NCBI GenBank assembly: GCA_963971225.1
Contig: OZ020268.1
Span: 113,180,830-113,244,829, forward strand
Length of the DNA: 64,000 nucleotides
Direction: 5' to 3'
Source: Melieria omissa
Lineage: Eukaryota > Arthropoda > Insecta > Diptera > Ulidiidae
Shown here: piece after piece, positions 1 to 13,191 of the stretch
Layout: each line of letters opens with the position of its first letter
Position numbering within the stretch: position 1 is the stretch's first letter
Translations under genes and position numbers: made by a program
Notes under the pieces: model-generated
Databases searched by the model: none
The model's input: only the letters and a program-made list of their open reading frames with translations
Told to the model about the DNA's origin: nothing

Positions 1-119
1 GTACATAAACTGTTCTTTCCGACCCGAAGTACATAAACCATTTTTTCTTTCTTTCCTTCAAGCCCGAATATGTTTGCGCTGACTTAGAGGTGACCAAAAC
101 GAGCGGGAACAACACACAA

Positions 120-1490
120 GTTCTCCAAGAAGACCTTCCCATCAGACAATTGTCCTATTTATATACCCATATATCTGTCTGACTGTCGATGTATGTTCTT
201 CTATGGTATCTGTTTGTCTGAATGGGCCTATCTGTCTGACTATCTACTTATTTATTTATCCATCTATATGGTTAAAAACTGTCTACAGTTGATTGACCCC
301 CAAGTTCTCAAAGAAGATCTTTCTATCAGACTGTGTGCCTATCTATGTGTCCGTCTATTTGTCTGACTGTCGATTTATATGTCTCTATGCTACCTATTTG
401 TGTGTCCATCAGTCCATCTATCAGTCTAAAAACTGTCTACAGTCACTTCACCCACAAGTTCTCATAGAGCATCTTCTTATAAGACTGTATGCCTATCTAT
501 GTATCCCTCTATCTTTCTGACTGTCGATTATATGTCTCTATGTTATCTATTTGTCTGAATGGGCCTATCTGTCTGTGTCTCTGCGCATTAATTTGTCCAT
601 CAATCTGTCTAAAAACTGTCTACAGGCGCTTAACACACAATTTCCCCAAGAAGATGTTTCTATCAGACTGTCTGCTCTTCTATTTGTCCATCTATCTGTC
701 TGACTTCCTATCTATATGCCTCTATGCTATCTATTTGTCTTAATGAGCCTATCTGTCGCCATATCTATGTGGCTCTCTATCTTTCTGACTGTCGGTCTAT
801 ATGTTTCTGTGTATCTATTAGTCTGTGTATGTATTAGTCTGTGTATCTATTAGTATTATTTGCCCATCTATCAGTCTAAAAACTGTCTACAGTCGCTTCA
901 CCCACAAGTTCTCATAGAACATCTTCTTATAAGACTGTCTGCCTATCTATGTGTCCCTCTATCTTTCTGACTGTCGATTATATGTCTCTATGTTATCTAT
1001 TTGTCTTAATGGGCCTATCTTTTTGCATATCTATGTATCCCTCTATCTTTCTGAATGTCGATTTTATGTATCTATATTATGTATTTGTTTTATTGGGCCT
1101 GTCTGTCGACTGTCTGCCCATTTATTTGTCTATCTATCTGTCTAAAAACTGTCTACAGATGCTTGACACACTAGTTCTCCAAGAAGATCTTTCTATCAGA
1201 CTGTCTGCCTATCTATGTGTGCATCTATCTGACTGTGTCTTTTATGTCTCTATGCTATCTATTTGTCCGAATGGGCCGCTCTGTCTGACTGTCTGCGCAT
1301 TTATTTGTCCATCAATCTGTCTAAAAACTGTCTACAGGCGCTTAACACACAATTTCTCCAAGAAGACCTTCAGACTGTTAGACTGCCTATCTATGTGTGT
1401 GTCCATCTATCTGTCCGACTGTTGATCTTTATGTATTTTTCGCTATCTATGTGTCTTAATGGGCCTAACTCTACATAATCCTCGCTGGCT
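120..1490. repeat. Diverged tandem array with CTAT/CTGT-rich units
   Basis: The tract is built of degenerate copies of a unit with a CTATCTGTCTGACTGTC-like part, a TTTGTCTGAATGGGCC-like part and the marker AAAAACTGTCTACAG. The marker recurs near 274, 428, 611, 878, 1144 and 1323, so spacings are 154 to 267 bp and the array has higher-order structure. Open frames of up to 158 codons here are a by-product of the short-period composition: they are Tyr/Leu/Ser/Cys-rich, occur in several overlapping frames and show no domain. Bases 1-100 hold a related short direct repeat around GTACATAAAC. Confidence 0.85.
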
Positions 1491-2690
1491 GCCTATCTGT
1501 TTGGCTCGTTGAGGTGAACGCTTTGCCATGTGTCGCTTATCAGTGCCCACAAACGTATCTCTGATAATAATTTTTCATTAAATTTTTGATTTTTAAACTA
1601 TTTACATTTATATTTAGTCAACTTTTCACACGCATAATAATTAATGACTTATTTGCCTTTTCCTGTTTCTCTTCTCTTTTACGCTGTTTATTTTCCTTTC
1701 CACACTTTCATAACGCCAAATTCCTACAGTTGAAATTCTCAAATGCCGAAATTCTCAAAATAGTTGATACTAAAAATATTTCCCTCCGATAAAATTCTTT
1801 TTTGCTGGCGTCTCACGTGCTGCGTCTTTGCGTTCCACTCGGTTCAGTTTGACTTTTTTCGCTCGTCGTCTCTTAATTTGTATTTTATTTATTTAATTTT
1901 CTGTTTGTTCAATTTCTCTTTTTTCCCTCAATGCTTTATTTTCTCTTCGTGAAACCGCAGCGCAATAATGCGCGCTTCTGTTTACTGTCATAAATTTTCG
2001 TTGTCAAAATTAAAATTTATCGTTTAATGAACGTGTTTCATTCTTTTTTTTTGTTTTATTGCGCTACATTTTGTCTTCATTTTGTCATTGTTGTTGTAGT
2101 TGTTAAATTTTGTCTTCATTTTGCTTGGTTGTTGTTGAATTTTTTCAATAATATCACTTTTTTTGTTGTTGACAGCTTTTGTTTTTTCACCACTTATAAG
2201 TGTTTTTTTAGCATTTTTATTTGTTAAATTTGTAATAATTTTGTTTGTTAATTTCGTACTCGTATTAATAACTTTATATATTTTTAGTCATCAGTTTTTA
2301 GCAAAATGATTTATGATTATTATTTTTCTATTTTCCCGCTTAAACCAAGGTGAGCGTGATATGTTGTTCTAAAAGGAAATGCCTAAGCTCTCCAAAACGT
2401 TAAATGGCAGTTATGGGCACTGAACGCGGCCATTCACCGTGCACGGCTCGTTGACTTGGAAGCGAACCGCCCACGTTAACCGCAAGTTGGCTGGCTGATG
2501 CGGGCCGAATGGGATACACGCCGAAAAGTTCGGGGTCATGTTCATACTGAAACCTCGATTGGTTTCCAAATGCGTTTTGTTTTTGTTGTTTTATTTTTCA
2601 TAATTGTGCTTTTTTTATTGCGGAACAAAGAACTCAAACACAATAGAAATAAATAAAAAATAATAATAAAAAATGAATCAAATCGCTAAT
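1491..2690. other. AT-rich non-coding stretch
   Basis: T-rich DNA with poly-T runs and TTGTTGTTGT-type tracts. A moderately GC-rich patch lies near 2400-2540. I see no supported gene here; the small open frames are hydrophobic low-complexity products of T-rich sequence. Confidence 0.5.
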
Positions 2691-2699
2691 ACCAACTTT

Positions 2700-3425
2700 A
2701 AGAACAGCAACTGGCATTTCACCGCACAAAATGTGTTTTTTTTATATACATTAAGAATTGATTTAGTCTCCAAAGTGCAGAGATTTGACAGATTTTCATT
2801 ATAAAGTTAGATAAGTTCGACTAGGAAGACGATTAGTTCATCTCATGCCGACAAGTGTGTTAGACCAACTTTAAGCACAGCTACTGACACTTCCTCTGGC
2901 AAGATGTGCTTTTTTTGTGTTTTTTTTTTAATACTAAGATTTTCATTATAAAGTTATATAAGTTCGACTAGGAAGAAGATTAGTTCAGTTGAGACACAGC
3001 AACTGGCACTTCTTATCGAAAGATGTGTCTTTTTTGATATTAAGAATCGATAGGAAGCCAATATGTCTCCTAAGTGCAGAGATGTTACAGATTTTCATTA
3101 TAAAATTAGATAAGTTCGACTAGGAAGAAGATAAGTTCAGTTTACGCACAGCAACTGACACTTCATCTCGCAAGATGTGCTTTTTTTTGGTGTTTTTTTA
3201 TACCAAGAATCGATAGGAAGCCAATATGTCTCCTAAGTGCAGAGATGTTGCAGATTTTCATTATAAAATTAGATAAGTTTGACAGGAAGAAGATTAGTTA
3301 AGATTAGACACAGCAACTGGCAATTCATCTCGCAAGATGTGCCTTTTTCTAAATTAAGAATAAGTACAGTGATTTGACAGATTTTCATTATAAAGTTTGA
3401 TAAGTTCGGCTAGAAAGAAGATCAG
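2700..3425. repeat. Tandem repeat, about 120-170-bp units, five copies
   Basis: The phrase CAGCAACTGGCACTTC (with variants) recurs near 2705, 2878, 2997, 3148 and 3310. Each copy is followed by a CAAGATGTGC-like stretch, a T run, AAGAATCGATAGGAAG, GTGCAGAGATGTTACAG and GATAAGTTCGACTAGGAAG. Copies differ by substitutions and internal deletions, so this is an old minisatellite or satellite island, not a recent array. Confidence 0.85.
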
Positions 3426-4289
3426 ATCAGTAAATCAGTGTACTAAACCAGCATTAAGTTTGTGGCATACGAGTAATTTCATTGCTAAGCATATAATTTC
3501 AATAGTTTTGATGAAAAACAGCACTGTGAATTTTTCGCTCTTAATCAATCAAGTAATAAAGTATCCCCGAATGCGTTAATACTTCTATACATAGATCTCA
3601 TATACATTCTATACATCTATATTCGATATTCCATAAAAAAGATTACATTATTTCTTCATTGTGTAAATCTTTTGCAAAATGACCTTTTCAAAAAATAATT
3701 AACCAAATTACCATTTAATTTCCCTCAATGTGATCATGAACTTGTTCTCAACTAACTATATCGCTGTGGCACTATACAACATTAATCTCACTTTTTAAAA
3801 TACTCTGCCAAATTTAATTTCAAAAAGACTGGCTGCGATTTACTAATGGATAAATGTTGTTATGCTTAAGTCTTGTTTAAGACGCTTATTATGAATGAGC
3901 TATGAAAAAACTCTCATAAGAATCTTAAGAAAATATTAAGTATTACTGGCCTTCAAGATTTCTTTGGCACTTTGATTTGTTTAGTGTTGCTTTCAACAAA
4001 ACGAATTACGCTTTGAATGCTTTTCTCATGCGAGCTCTAATTGAATTCAATATGATCTCAAAGAATTCTTTAGTGGATTTTAGTTGAATTCACTGTAAAA
4101 AAATATGTTTGAACTTGTTGAACTTTGTCTAAAGTTAAGTTACTGATTAGTAACCAGTTGTTGACTCTTCAGTTTGTTTACAAGAAAATGAAAAAAAAAT
4201 GAGTATTGGACAGAATACTCATACAAAAGGTATAAACGTAGATGAAATTATATATGTTGCAAAGGTAGGTAGAAGAGGCCACCTGTAGT

Positions 4290-4585
4290 CGTTAACAACT
4301 AAAGACAAGCATAGACTACTTAAGGACCTTGTGATACCTCAGGACTTAGTCTTACTTAAAACTCAAATCATCTGCAACTTATAACAAGGCATATTAAGCC
4401 ATTAGAGACACGAAATGGATATGTTTTTTTACGTTTCTCGCAAAGAGCTGAACAGATGAAGAGAAGGTGAGGGATTGACTCTTTTTCTTCTTCGTTACTA
4501 CAGCTTCTACGAAAGTCAATTGCCAGGTGGCGTAGGGCTGTTTTTTGTGTCCAATGTTTAGTGGTAATCCCAACCACCGCACTGA
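4290..4585 (-). pseudogene. LINE remnant: C-terminal region after the RNase H domain
   Basis: The minus strand reads VGITTKHWTQKT, then a Cys pair, SNEEEKESIPHLLFIC and SALCEKRKK. This is the order (VGxxTGHW, CxxC, EEExExxxHLLxxC, CPAL) seen at the C-terminus of insect non-LTR retrotransposons with an RNase H domain, of the I/R1/LOA type. The usual TGHW is TKHW and the frame is broken on both sides, so it is a dead fragment. A TTAA-flanked element begins about 130 bp upstream in the LINE's own direction and may have split it; I could not confirm LINE sequence on the far side. Confidence 0.6.
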
Positions 4586-4711
4586 TCGTTTATCTACTTA
4601 GGCTAAGCAGAATTTTGGTGTGTCTCCATTCCAATTTTGACCAGTTCTGTTGCGCTGTCCTGACCGTCCTAGACACTGCCCGTATGTGTCACCTTTTACC
4701 GTAAAGATAGC

Positions 4712-5415
4712 TTAAGGGGGCACTCCATGAAATGGTTTCAGAAATTGATTTTTTTTTGCTTTAATCGATAGATACATTATCCGAGAACATTATTGCAAAG
4801 TTTCTGAAAATTTTCGGAGACACAGTTCTTTTCATCAAAGCGCGCTCAGCCACACCAGGTGTTCCGAATAACTTTGGAACGCATTTCCTCATAAACACGT
4901 TTTTGTAGTCCGTCCACATGATAAAAAACAAACTACTGAACCGATCTACACGAATATATACTCGTTTTTTAGGATATTGAACAGAGAAGTGCATGAACCT
5001 CTGAAATCTATTAAACAATTTTTGTTTACTGTTTTTTTAATAAAGAAAAGTAAGAAAAACCGAACTTTTTTGTAGTTTATATGGTTTTGTTGCTAAATTT
5101 TGAAAATTTTTATAGTTTTTGAGGTTCACGCACTTGCGACAAGCCTGCTGATTAATTTGATATATAATTTGTATGTTTCGGACTTAAACTTCGGACGGCA
5201 TCGTGGACGGGAAGACGTCTTTTTTTAAACCAAGCCTCGGAAGATGTTCAATATGTTTGCCATTTTTAATTTTTTTTATGTATAACTTTGTTTTTGAACT
5301 TTTAACTAATACCTACAGATGTTTCAAACGGATTGTTCCTGTCTCTTTCTTTTCTTGTATAGTAAAATAAAGAAAATTGGTCATTTTTTTAGCGTTTCAT
5401 GGAGTGTCCCCTTAA
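4712..5415. mobile_element. piggyBac-like non-autonomous element (TTAA target)
   Basis: TTAAGGGGGCACTCCATGAA at the left mirrors TTTCATGGAGTGTCCCCTTAA at the right. That gives near-perfect terminal inverted repeats of about 17 bp, each abutting a TTAA, which is the target-site signature of the piggyBac superfamily. The interior is AT-rich, and its one 85-codon minus-strand frame (4761-5018) has no transposase motif. The start and end include the duplicated TTAA. Confidence 0.8.
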
Positions 5416-6274
5416 GAGAACCTAATTTCTTAGCGGAGTAGCTAATTCTGCGATAATCAAAGATGCAATTCAGTCCGGAACTTTTTAACCGCAGCAGCCA
5501 CTTTGTTCACGGGGCACTGCGCCTAATGGGTAGTTATCCGAAAGTCAGGGTTGCCATATGACGAGTACTGTCGTGGTTGTCATTCTAAAGAATAAGAAAC
5601 AGTCTTACACTTAAAGTATTAATATCTCTGGTAAAAAAGTGCTGAGTTTGAGCAGCTCTTACATACTAAATAATTTTTTACATACATTTTTTCGGTTTTC
5701 TTAGTTGGAGTTTTACCTATCAAATTACATCAAAATTGTAAAATTCTGAGACTATATTCTTTTTAATTTTATCTGTACAACGAATGTGATCATTTAAACT
5801 TTCATAAGAAGGCTGCTAAATCAACCTAACTGTACCAATCTCACTTGAGTATATGAAGGCTTTCCTATCTTGCAGAATCAAACATGTTAAAAATTTCTTA
5901 ATTTGGAATTTATTATGGACTTTTTGATTTTACTTTAAAATATTTTCAATTTTGCATGTTTGTATGCTAAAATGAATAGCAGGAAATGCAAAGAAAACGG
6001 AGCACCTTCTTTGCTCCTGTCCGGCTATCTCAAGACTAAGACTTACTTACTAAGGAGCCCCGTTCTTTTATAAGTAAGAAGAGGTCCCCAAGCATGACAT
6101 TAAGTCACTTACAGATCACTGTTACGTCGACCCGCAACACTAAAGAGCTTTAACTGGGGCCGCTAGAGACACAACAGGATCTATGTGTGGCCGACTTGGC
6201 CAGCCACTACCTAAAAGATAAGGACTCATCATATTTCGTCACAACCTCAGCAGCCGCAGGTTCTTCAGGAGGAA
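5416..6274. other. No supported gene
   Basis: Mixed-composition DNA. A somewhat GC-richer piece at 5440-5580 and another at 5990-6270 may be old transposon DNA, but I could not read a convincing domain in either. Confidence 0.4.
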
Positions 6275-6473
6275 TGTACACCTAATTCTGTTTTTACACG
6301 GTCTTTTTTACACGATTTTGATTTAACACGGGTTAAAAATAAAAACAATTTTTAATATTTCGTGCTAAATGGAATAAAATCGTGTAAAAAAATTAAAAAT
6401 TTTTTTATTTTTAAACCGTGTTAAATCTAAAACATGTAAAAGAAGACCGTGTAAAAACAGAATTAGGTGTACA
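6275..6473. mobile_element. Small inverted-repeat element (MITE or foldback)
   Basis: TGTACACCTAATTCTG at the left matches CAGAATTAGGTGTACA at the right without mismatch. The match extends inward through TTTTTACACGGTC and, more loosely, through ACACGATTTT and TTAACACGG, so the 199 bp would fold into one long hairpin. If the ends are CACCTAATT, the duplicated target is TA, which would fit a Tc1/mariner-type element. It has no coding capacity. Confidence 0.8.
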
Positions 6474-7479
6474 CAGAAACTTGTTAAGTCGATGCCAGAT
6501 CGCCTTAAGCCCGTCATTAAAAACAAGGGGTATCTAACTAAATATTAATAAAACATTTTGTAGGTTTTAAAAATTCATAGTTAATTAATTTCGTAAGTGT
6601 ACGAAGACAAATGAACAGACATAGCTTAATTGTACGAAGACTTTATTGGAAGTAAATAAGCGACTTCTTTTGTTTTTGGTTTAAAACTTTTAAACTATTT
6701 AATGAACTCTTTTAGTTGTTGTTGTTGTATTAAAAATAAATGCTAAATAAACAGATCTGCATCGACACTTTTTCAAAGTTCCTAAAAATATTTAGTTTTT
6801 TTTAATCATTAGTTCTGAACCAGGTGTTGTACGAAGACTTTAGTGGTACACAGTATGTTTTCCAAAATTTTTTCCAAACTCTTTTACAATGTTCAACATT
6901 AATAGAATTATACACAATATTCAGTTTCTTTTCAAAATCCAAACATCTAAATTTGTTTCCAAATTGCAGTCTGCATGAGTCCAGCCAGATCTCTCGGGGT
7001 ATTCACAATTTTGTGTTGCATTTTACTTGACATTGAAAATTGCTTTATTTTCTATTTATTTATTAACAACAAAGTGTAGGTGCAATTTTGAAAGAAAGCA
7101 TTATACACAGCAGAAATATTTTCATTTTCAACAATTGCACGAGTCAACAATTAAATTTTATATTGACGTATGTAAAATTCCATTTCCTCGTTACGGCAAA
7201 CACAAATTTTGTGCGGAAAATTTGTGTAAATTTTCACGCTGGAGAATTATTGGCAAATTCCTCTGCACTTATTTAAACCATAAAAAAATATTGTGGAAAT
7301 ATTTCAAGCTTTCGCGTGATTTCAGCCACAAGACGAAATTTCCTCCACAAATTGTAAAAGCGTTTCCAATTGAATTCCCAGCACATTTTGTGTGGAAATT
7401 GTGGGAAAGCATAAAAATAGAATTCGCAACGATTCGATTGCAGCGAAGGCAGCTGCTCAACGTTTGAGTTTGCATCTAA
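6474..7479. other. No supported gene
   Basis: AT-rich DNA. A 146-codon plus-strand frame at 7027-7467 has no recognisable domain. It overlaps repeated TTGTGTGGAAA and TTTCCTCCAC-like words and looks accidental. TGTACGAAGACTTTA occurs near 6632 and again near 6828. Confidence 0.4.
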
Positions 7480-8560
7480 CAAAAACCAAAGCAAGAACAA
7501 GAACAAGAACCTATGACAGCGCACACGAAAACCCAACAAAATGCGCGCAACACTTGCAACTCACCAGAAGAGGAACGCTGGCGCGGACGCTGACAGTGGC
7601 GATGGATGGGCTGTGCCCGCGCTGAGGGCACCCGGACAGTCAACGGTCGCAATTGAACGCGTTGGGTGGGGCGAACGGGCAACATGCAAACAGCGGCGGC
7701 CGGGCCATGTGCTGCCGCATCGATGCGTTGCGTTAGCTGGATCGTGCAGTTGTTATATTAATAGAAAAAAAATAAATAAATAGAAATTGCCGACAGCGAC
7801 AACGACAACAACGCAATGACGTCGGAGAGGCGAAAGTGAAACTGCCGCCTGTTGGTTGCCGCTGGCACCACACACAAAACAGCAGTCGAATCGAAGTTAT
7901 AGATTTGCGCGTATTTTCAATTCCAAAACCGATTTTTCACTTTTCAGTCGGCAATTGCGGATGCTTTCATGCGATTAGGCGCATTCGTCGATTCAGATAT
8001 CAAAATGCTGAACTGCAGTTGCAGCAGCGCGCGTTAAACACTAGAAAAAAAACAACAAAACCAACTTTGTGTTTGTTGTCGTATGGAATTTTTATTATTG
8101 CACCGAAAACGCTGCAGCTACAAACCAGCGCGTTATCGCCAGCAGCGCGTAGAATTGTGTGCTTGGATCGCGTTGATTTCGACTTCGACACCGACACCGA
8201 CACCGTTCACGACACTCTCGCGTCGAACTGTTGCGCTTCGCTGGGGAATGCGCACTGGCGCTAGGGCCGGCCAGCTCCGCCTCGCCAGCTGGTGGATCGC
8301 TGGTGGTGCGGCTCTCTGCCGCCTCACTCGCTGCTTTTCCGCTGAGCGTCTCAGCACTGAGCGTCTCAGCGCTGAGCGGCGCACATAGCGTCGAGAAGCG
8401 CCTCGAGCGTGTCCCACGTACGCGAATTTCGCTTTGTTTGAAAACACTCACACAGTCACAGACACACACACAGATACGCACGCACACAGCCGCACTCGCG
8501 CGATCGCTTTTGAGTTTGCAGCGCAGCGATTTCAGTTTTTAACATCTCGTCGCTTTGGCT
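7480..8560. promoter_or_regulatory. GC-rich island, possible promoter or 5' leader
   Basis: Composition changes sharply to GC-rich, with CG dinucleotides, CAGCAGCG words, a GAGCGTCTCAGC tandem near 8344-8380, a CACACA tract near 8450-8490, and TTTCAGTTTTT at about 8529, which resembles a fly initiator (TCAGT). In AT-rich fly genomes such stretches are often 5' untranslated exons with core promoters. Several overlapping frames on both strands are open, as expected from composition, and none shows a domain. Function and direction are inferred only. Confidence 0.3.
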
Positions 8561-9119
8561 TTGTTTTTCGCAAAATGTTTCTCATGTTCCACCACATTTA
8601 GTTATTTGTTGATATTTCTCATTATTTCTATGTTCGTTTTCGTCTGCGTTTTTCTTTTTGTTTTGATCATTATATATTTTCTTTGGCCCAAAATTTTTGG
8701 CGTGCGTATTTCATGTACTGTAGCTGCATTTATTTTACTTTATTTTTTTAAATATGCACATCTGAAAAGTGTGTACCATCTCGTGGCAGTTTCCATGTGT
8801 CACATTTATGGCTGTTGAGCAGCTTTGCTATGGGCGGCGTTTTTTGCGGTCGCTGTCATATGGTACGAGTTGCCGTCAGGGTTGCCAAGAGCATTCGAAA
8901 TCGTAAAAAGGTTTGTAAGAAATTTCCAGTGGTCATATACGACTAGAAGATTATAAACCCAAAGTATTTTTTTTTCAATTCGCATGTATGTGCCTGACGG
9001 CTTATTTGATGCGCTTTGAACCATCCCAACTTTGAACAATCCCAACAAGTCAGTTGCAAATATATCGTACAAATGTACATTTCGTAAAATCGTAAAAATG
9101 TACATACCTAATTTTCAGT

Positions 9120-9840
9120 CACTCTGATCCCATTGTGTGGTCTCAAGAGAGGCCAGCCGACTTAACTGAGTGTCAACTGATTTCCGCGTACCAAATGACT
9201 TTCTCGAAATAAAAACGTGATCATTCAAATTCCAGATGATTCTGGTCTAAACTGAGTTCCGGCTGAGTTCCAGCTGAATCTCGGCTGAGATTTGGGGTTC
9301 TGAGCTCAAGACTTTCAACTCAAAACCCAACCGAGTTCTGTATACCAAATGTATCTGGTCTGTATTGCTTTCCATAAAATATGTGACTTTGTTTTCTCAA
9401 TATGGTTTAGTCAATCAATCTGTTCAACTAGTCTCTCAATACAAAGTGGCTCTAAGAGTTCTATATACGAGATGATTCTAGTTCAAAGTCCAAAATTTGA
9501 AGTGACTGGTCTGGTCTCTACTGAGGTTCATAAAATAGGCGATCGTGTGTCCAAATCTGGTTCGATCAAGTAATCTGGTCAACTGGTCTCTCAACGCAAA
9601 GTGATCCTTTGAGCTCTATATACAATATGACTCAAGTTCCAACAAAGTTTCGAATACAAAGTGATTACAGTTCCAATTAGATTCTATACTGATGACTCTA
9701 GGCCTTACTAAACTTCATGCTCTGAGTTACTTTTGTTTTAGCTGAGTTTTTGTATACCAGGTGATTCTCAACTGACTCAAATGTCTCAACTGACTTTCAC
9801 AAATCAACTTGCAAGCAAAACATTTCAACATCTTTGAATA
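9120..9840. repeat. Highly degenerate tandem-like tract
   Basis: Variants of ACTGAGTTC, TATACCAAATG, GATTCTGGTC and CAACTGACT recur every few tens of bases. This suggests a decayed minisatellite. No clean unit length can be given by eye. Confidence 0.4.
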
Positions 9841-10396
9841 CTTTCTTTTGGTTATATAGAACAGCAAGTATTGCCTTGAGAAACTTGATTCTTCAAGTTA
9901 AACCATAAACTAGTTATGTGTCAACTCTTGAGAGTCACATAGCATTAAATCAGAAGCGTTTAATCCTGAGAATAATATTAAATTAAGGTGTCTGTCCTGT
10001 GAATTCAAAGGCATTGAAAATGATGATAAATAGCCAAGACGGCATTAGAGCTGAAACTAAAGTACACAGTGATGAACATCTGCTACACACTGTTGCAAAC
10101 TTATGCCAAGATAGATTGGATTAACAAATCGGTTGTAAGTAGTCTGTTCTGTCATACTTCCGTATCTTCAAAACATTAAGGATTCTTTTAAACTGAAAAG
10201 AGCCATGATGCTCTTTATAAAAAGTCTCTAGACTCTTTGACATGGGCAGTCTAACTTAAAGAAAAACTGAAGAAGGTGAAGAAATATATGCAATGAAGAG
10301 AACGAGAGGATGACGTCAGTAAAGGATCCCGTATGCTATGTATTATACCTAAAAAAAACGCCCCACGTTTCATTGCTTGACGATCTAAATATTCTA

Positions 10397-10770
10397 GCTA
10401 ATATGTCACTGGGCTACTAGTCAGCTATAACTGAAACTCAGGTTAGTTTTGAACACACTAGCATGAATACAAAGAGTACTGCGCTTTAATTTTTGGACAT
10501 AGGGAGATTTTTTGGTCATTTGGATATATTAGCTGGCAGATTGCTGAATGATGAAGTCTTTGTCGGGTTACTGTGTGTCTGGCTAATATGTCGCTGGGCT
10601 ACTAGTCAGCTATAACCGAAATTCTGGATAACTTCGAGCAATCTAGCATGAAAACAAAGCGTACTGCGCTTTAATTTTTGGACATAACAATGAAACTTTA
10701 TGGTCCTTTAGAGATATTAACTGGCGGATTTCTGAATGATGAAATCGTTGTCAGGTCACTGTTCAGTTAG
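10397..10770. repeat. Two-copy tandem duplication, about 185 bp, with a third partial copy near 12069
   Basis: GCTAATATGTC at 10397 and again at 10582 starts two diverged copies. They share GGGCTACTAGTCAGCTATAA, CTGCGCTTTAATTTTTGGAC and CTGGC(A/G)GATT(G/T)CTGAATGATGA. The last part plus TTGTTGTCAGGTCGCTGTTCGG reappears alone at about 12069-12130, so the unit is also dispersed. Confidence 0.7.
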
Positions 10771-13191
10771 CCGGTTTTTGTTAACTGAACCACAAACTAT
10801 TTATGAAACTCTGCTGACATAATTATTGTTTTGGCTGCACAGTGTTTTTTCACTTGACGAGCAGCACGTTGGACTGTTCTCAAGAATTACTTAGGTTGTT
10901 CTGAGACTTATCACATTGCAGTTGATAAGTGATACTTTAAACTTTTTATATTCCATAGAAAGGTTCCGATCTCATAAGGTTAAAACCCCTACTGCTTAGT
11001 ACATCAGCTTATACATCCTTCCCTATGCCAATTCGTCGGGAAACTCATAAAATGGCAACTTTGTTAAGTGAATATAGTTTAGAGTTCATCTGACATGATG
11101 TGTCAGAATGAATATTTTCTTATCTAATTATCATTAATTTAGTTTTATAAGACTCAGTACATTTACATGTAATTCGTTCCTTGAACCGAATTCGGTTCAA
11201 AAAAAGATACAGTACAAAGTTATTAATTTGGCTCATACTATTTCTAACAAAATGCAAATTGCCTATTACCAAAAATTATTATTAAAATTTTTATTTATCG
11301 CAAATGCTGACCTTGAGGTGAGATATAAAAAAACTGTTAAATAATCGATTCTTTCGTGGAATAGGGCAACTTATTCGGTGACAGCAAAACATGTCTGCGA
11401 AGCTGTGTTCCAATATTATTAACAAAGCGGCGACGTTGCCGCCCACTGGCGCAACAACGCTGCGTTTAAATCTGTCGAGCATCTGCCGATGCTAAACGAA
11501 ATTTCGATTGAAACAAAAAGTGCTAATTAAAAAAATTAGTCGTTTTTGGTCAGCAGCGAAACCGAACAACAATCGATTAATTGAAATGTGGGCAAAGTTT
11601 GGCTGAATTAATGGCTGACGCCTCCGTTGGCGTGGATCGGCATGCAATACCGGTGTGTCCACAAGGCGAACTAAACATATGACAAAAACTTCTCGGTACG
11701 CGGCAGAGTAATGCCAGCAAATGTTAATGCTTGGCATTAAAAAGGCCAAGGCGACGAATCGGCTTTGATTTATGGCCAATAAGTGATGGAGATTTTCGGC
11801 TAACCGAGTGTGCGCAAATGGCGACTAACTTCCTTCAATTTGACTTTGAACTTGAATTTAGAGTTCATTCGCATTTAAAGCACCAAACAATGCTATGCAC
11901 AACAACAATGAGAACTATGTTTTTTTGTAATGTTTTGTGAGTGGAAAATAAAGAGCAACGACGATGACAAAATTGAGATATCAAGCAACAACGAAACTGA
12001 AACAAATGTGAAGGTGCAGCGGCCAGGGTTGCGGTGAGCGGTGCGCGATTGGGTGAATGACTCTTGGGTGCGAGATATTGACTGGCGGATTGCCGAATGA
12101 TGAATTTGTTGTCAGGTCGCTGTTCGGCTACGCGGCGACTGTGCGGCTTTTCGATGGCACAATTTCAACAGCATTTGTTGTTTTTGTTTAATTAATACAG
12201 CATCTATTTAGTGTAATTGTGACAATAACAACGAAGAAATCGACCCAGCAGCAATTAAACTATTGAATGAACACACATTAAGCAGACAATTGTAATAAAT
12301 GTTGGACATTGGGAGCACCAGTTGACTTCAGTTGTGGCACTTTTTTGCCTAAATAAAACTGTACAAAAAAAACAAAATAACAAGATTCTGAGAATGGAAT
12401 AACATTTTAGGTATATGATGTGTTCAGCAATTTGATGTAAAATACTGCGAAGAACATTTTTGTGGGACATTTTAACCTTGTAGCTCCTATTTGTATGGGT
12501 CAATTTGACCTTTGTTTTCTAAAATGCCAAAAATTTCCTGTAAAACAGGACATTTTAAGGACAAAATGTACAACGAAAATATTCGCCATGAAATTCTACT
12601 ATAGGTCTCTGAATACATCAAAGCTCAGAAATTAACTTGCATGCCAGAATTAAGCCAAAACTGAAAATGTGTTTAAGTGTTTCTTTCGTACTTATTCAAA
12701 ATATTAATAGTAATATTTGTCCTCTCTACCGGAATCCATTGACAGAAACTTGTTATTAAAAAAAAAATTGATTTTGTTGTGCAGTGTAATTGTATTCTTT
12801 TTTTATTGAATTGTTTCACTTTTTTTATGTTCTTGTTTTTATAATATAAATCTATCCGTTTTTTTAAGTTCCCGTAATTGCTTTGTTAGTGGTTTTATTT
12901 TTTGGTCATTACTATTTTCTTGAAATTTTTTAGAAGAAGCTTGACAATAAAAAAAAAACATTACGGTGAGAATAGTGATCCGTGACACAGATCGTGTTGT
13001 CATCATTGATGGTTACGTCTCTTTTTTCCAGGACATCTCTGAAACGATAGATTATGCAATAAGTTGACCAAAAGACACTTGCAGATCGTGGGTTACGTCA
13101 ATCCTTAACCGACAATGACGACACTACAATCTAATGAAAAAAAAAACCAAGGATAAGTATATCTATTTGACTTCCGAATACATCCACCATA
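10771..13191. other. Non-coding, no supported gene
   Basis: Apart from the partial repeat copy near 12069, I find only short unsupported frames. 11380-11830 is somewhat GC-richer but has no coding evidence. Confidence 0.4.

Noticed and set aside
949..1425. 158-codon frame rich in Leu, Ser, Cys and Tyr
   Set aside because: It lies wholly in the CTAT/CTGT tandem array, overlaps similar frames in other phases and has no domain.
6632..6850. Repeated TGTACGAAGACTTTA near 6632 and 6828 as a transposon end
   Set aside because: The copies are direct, not inverted, and no partner end or target duplication is visible.
7027..7467. 146-codon plus-strand frame
   Set aside because: No domain, AT-rich codons, overlapped by frames on the other strand and followed by GC-rich non-coding DNA.
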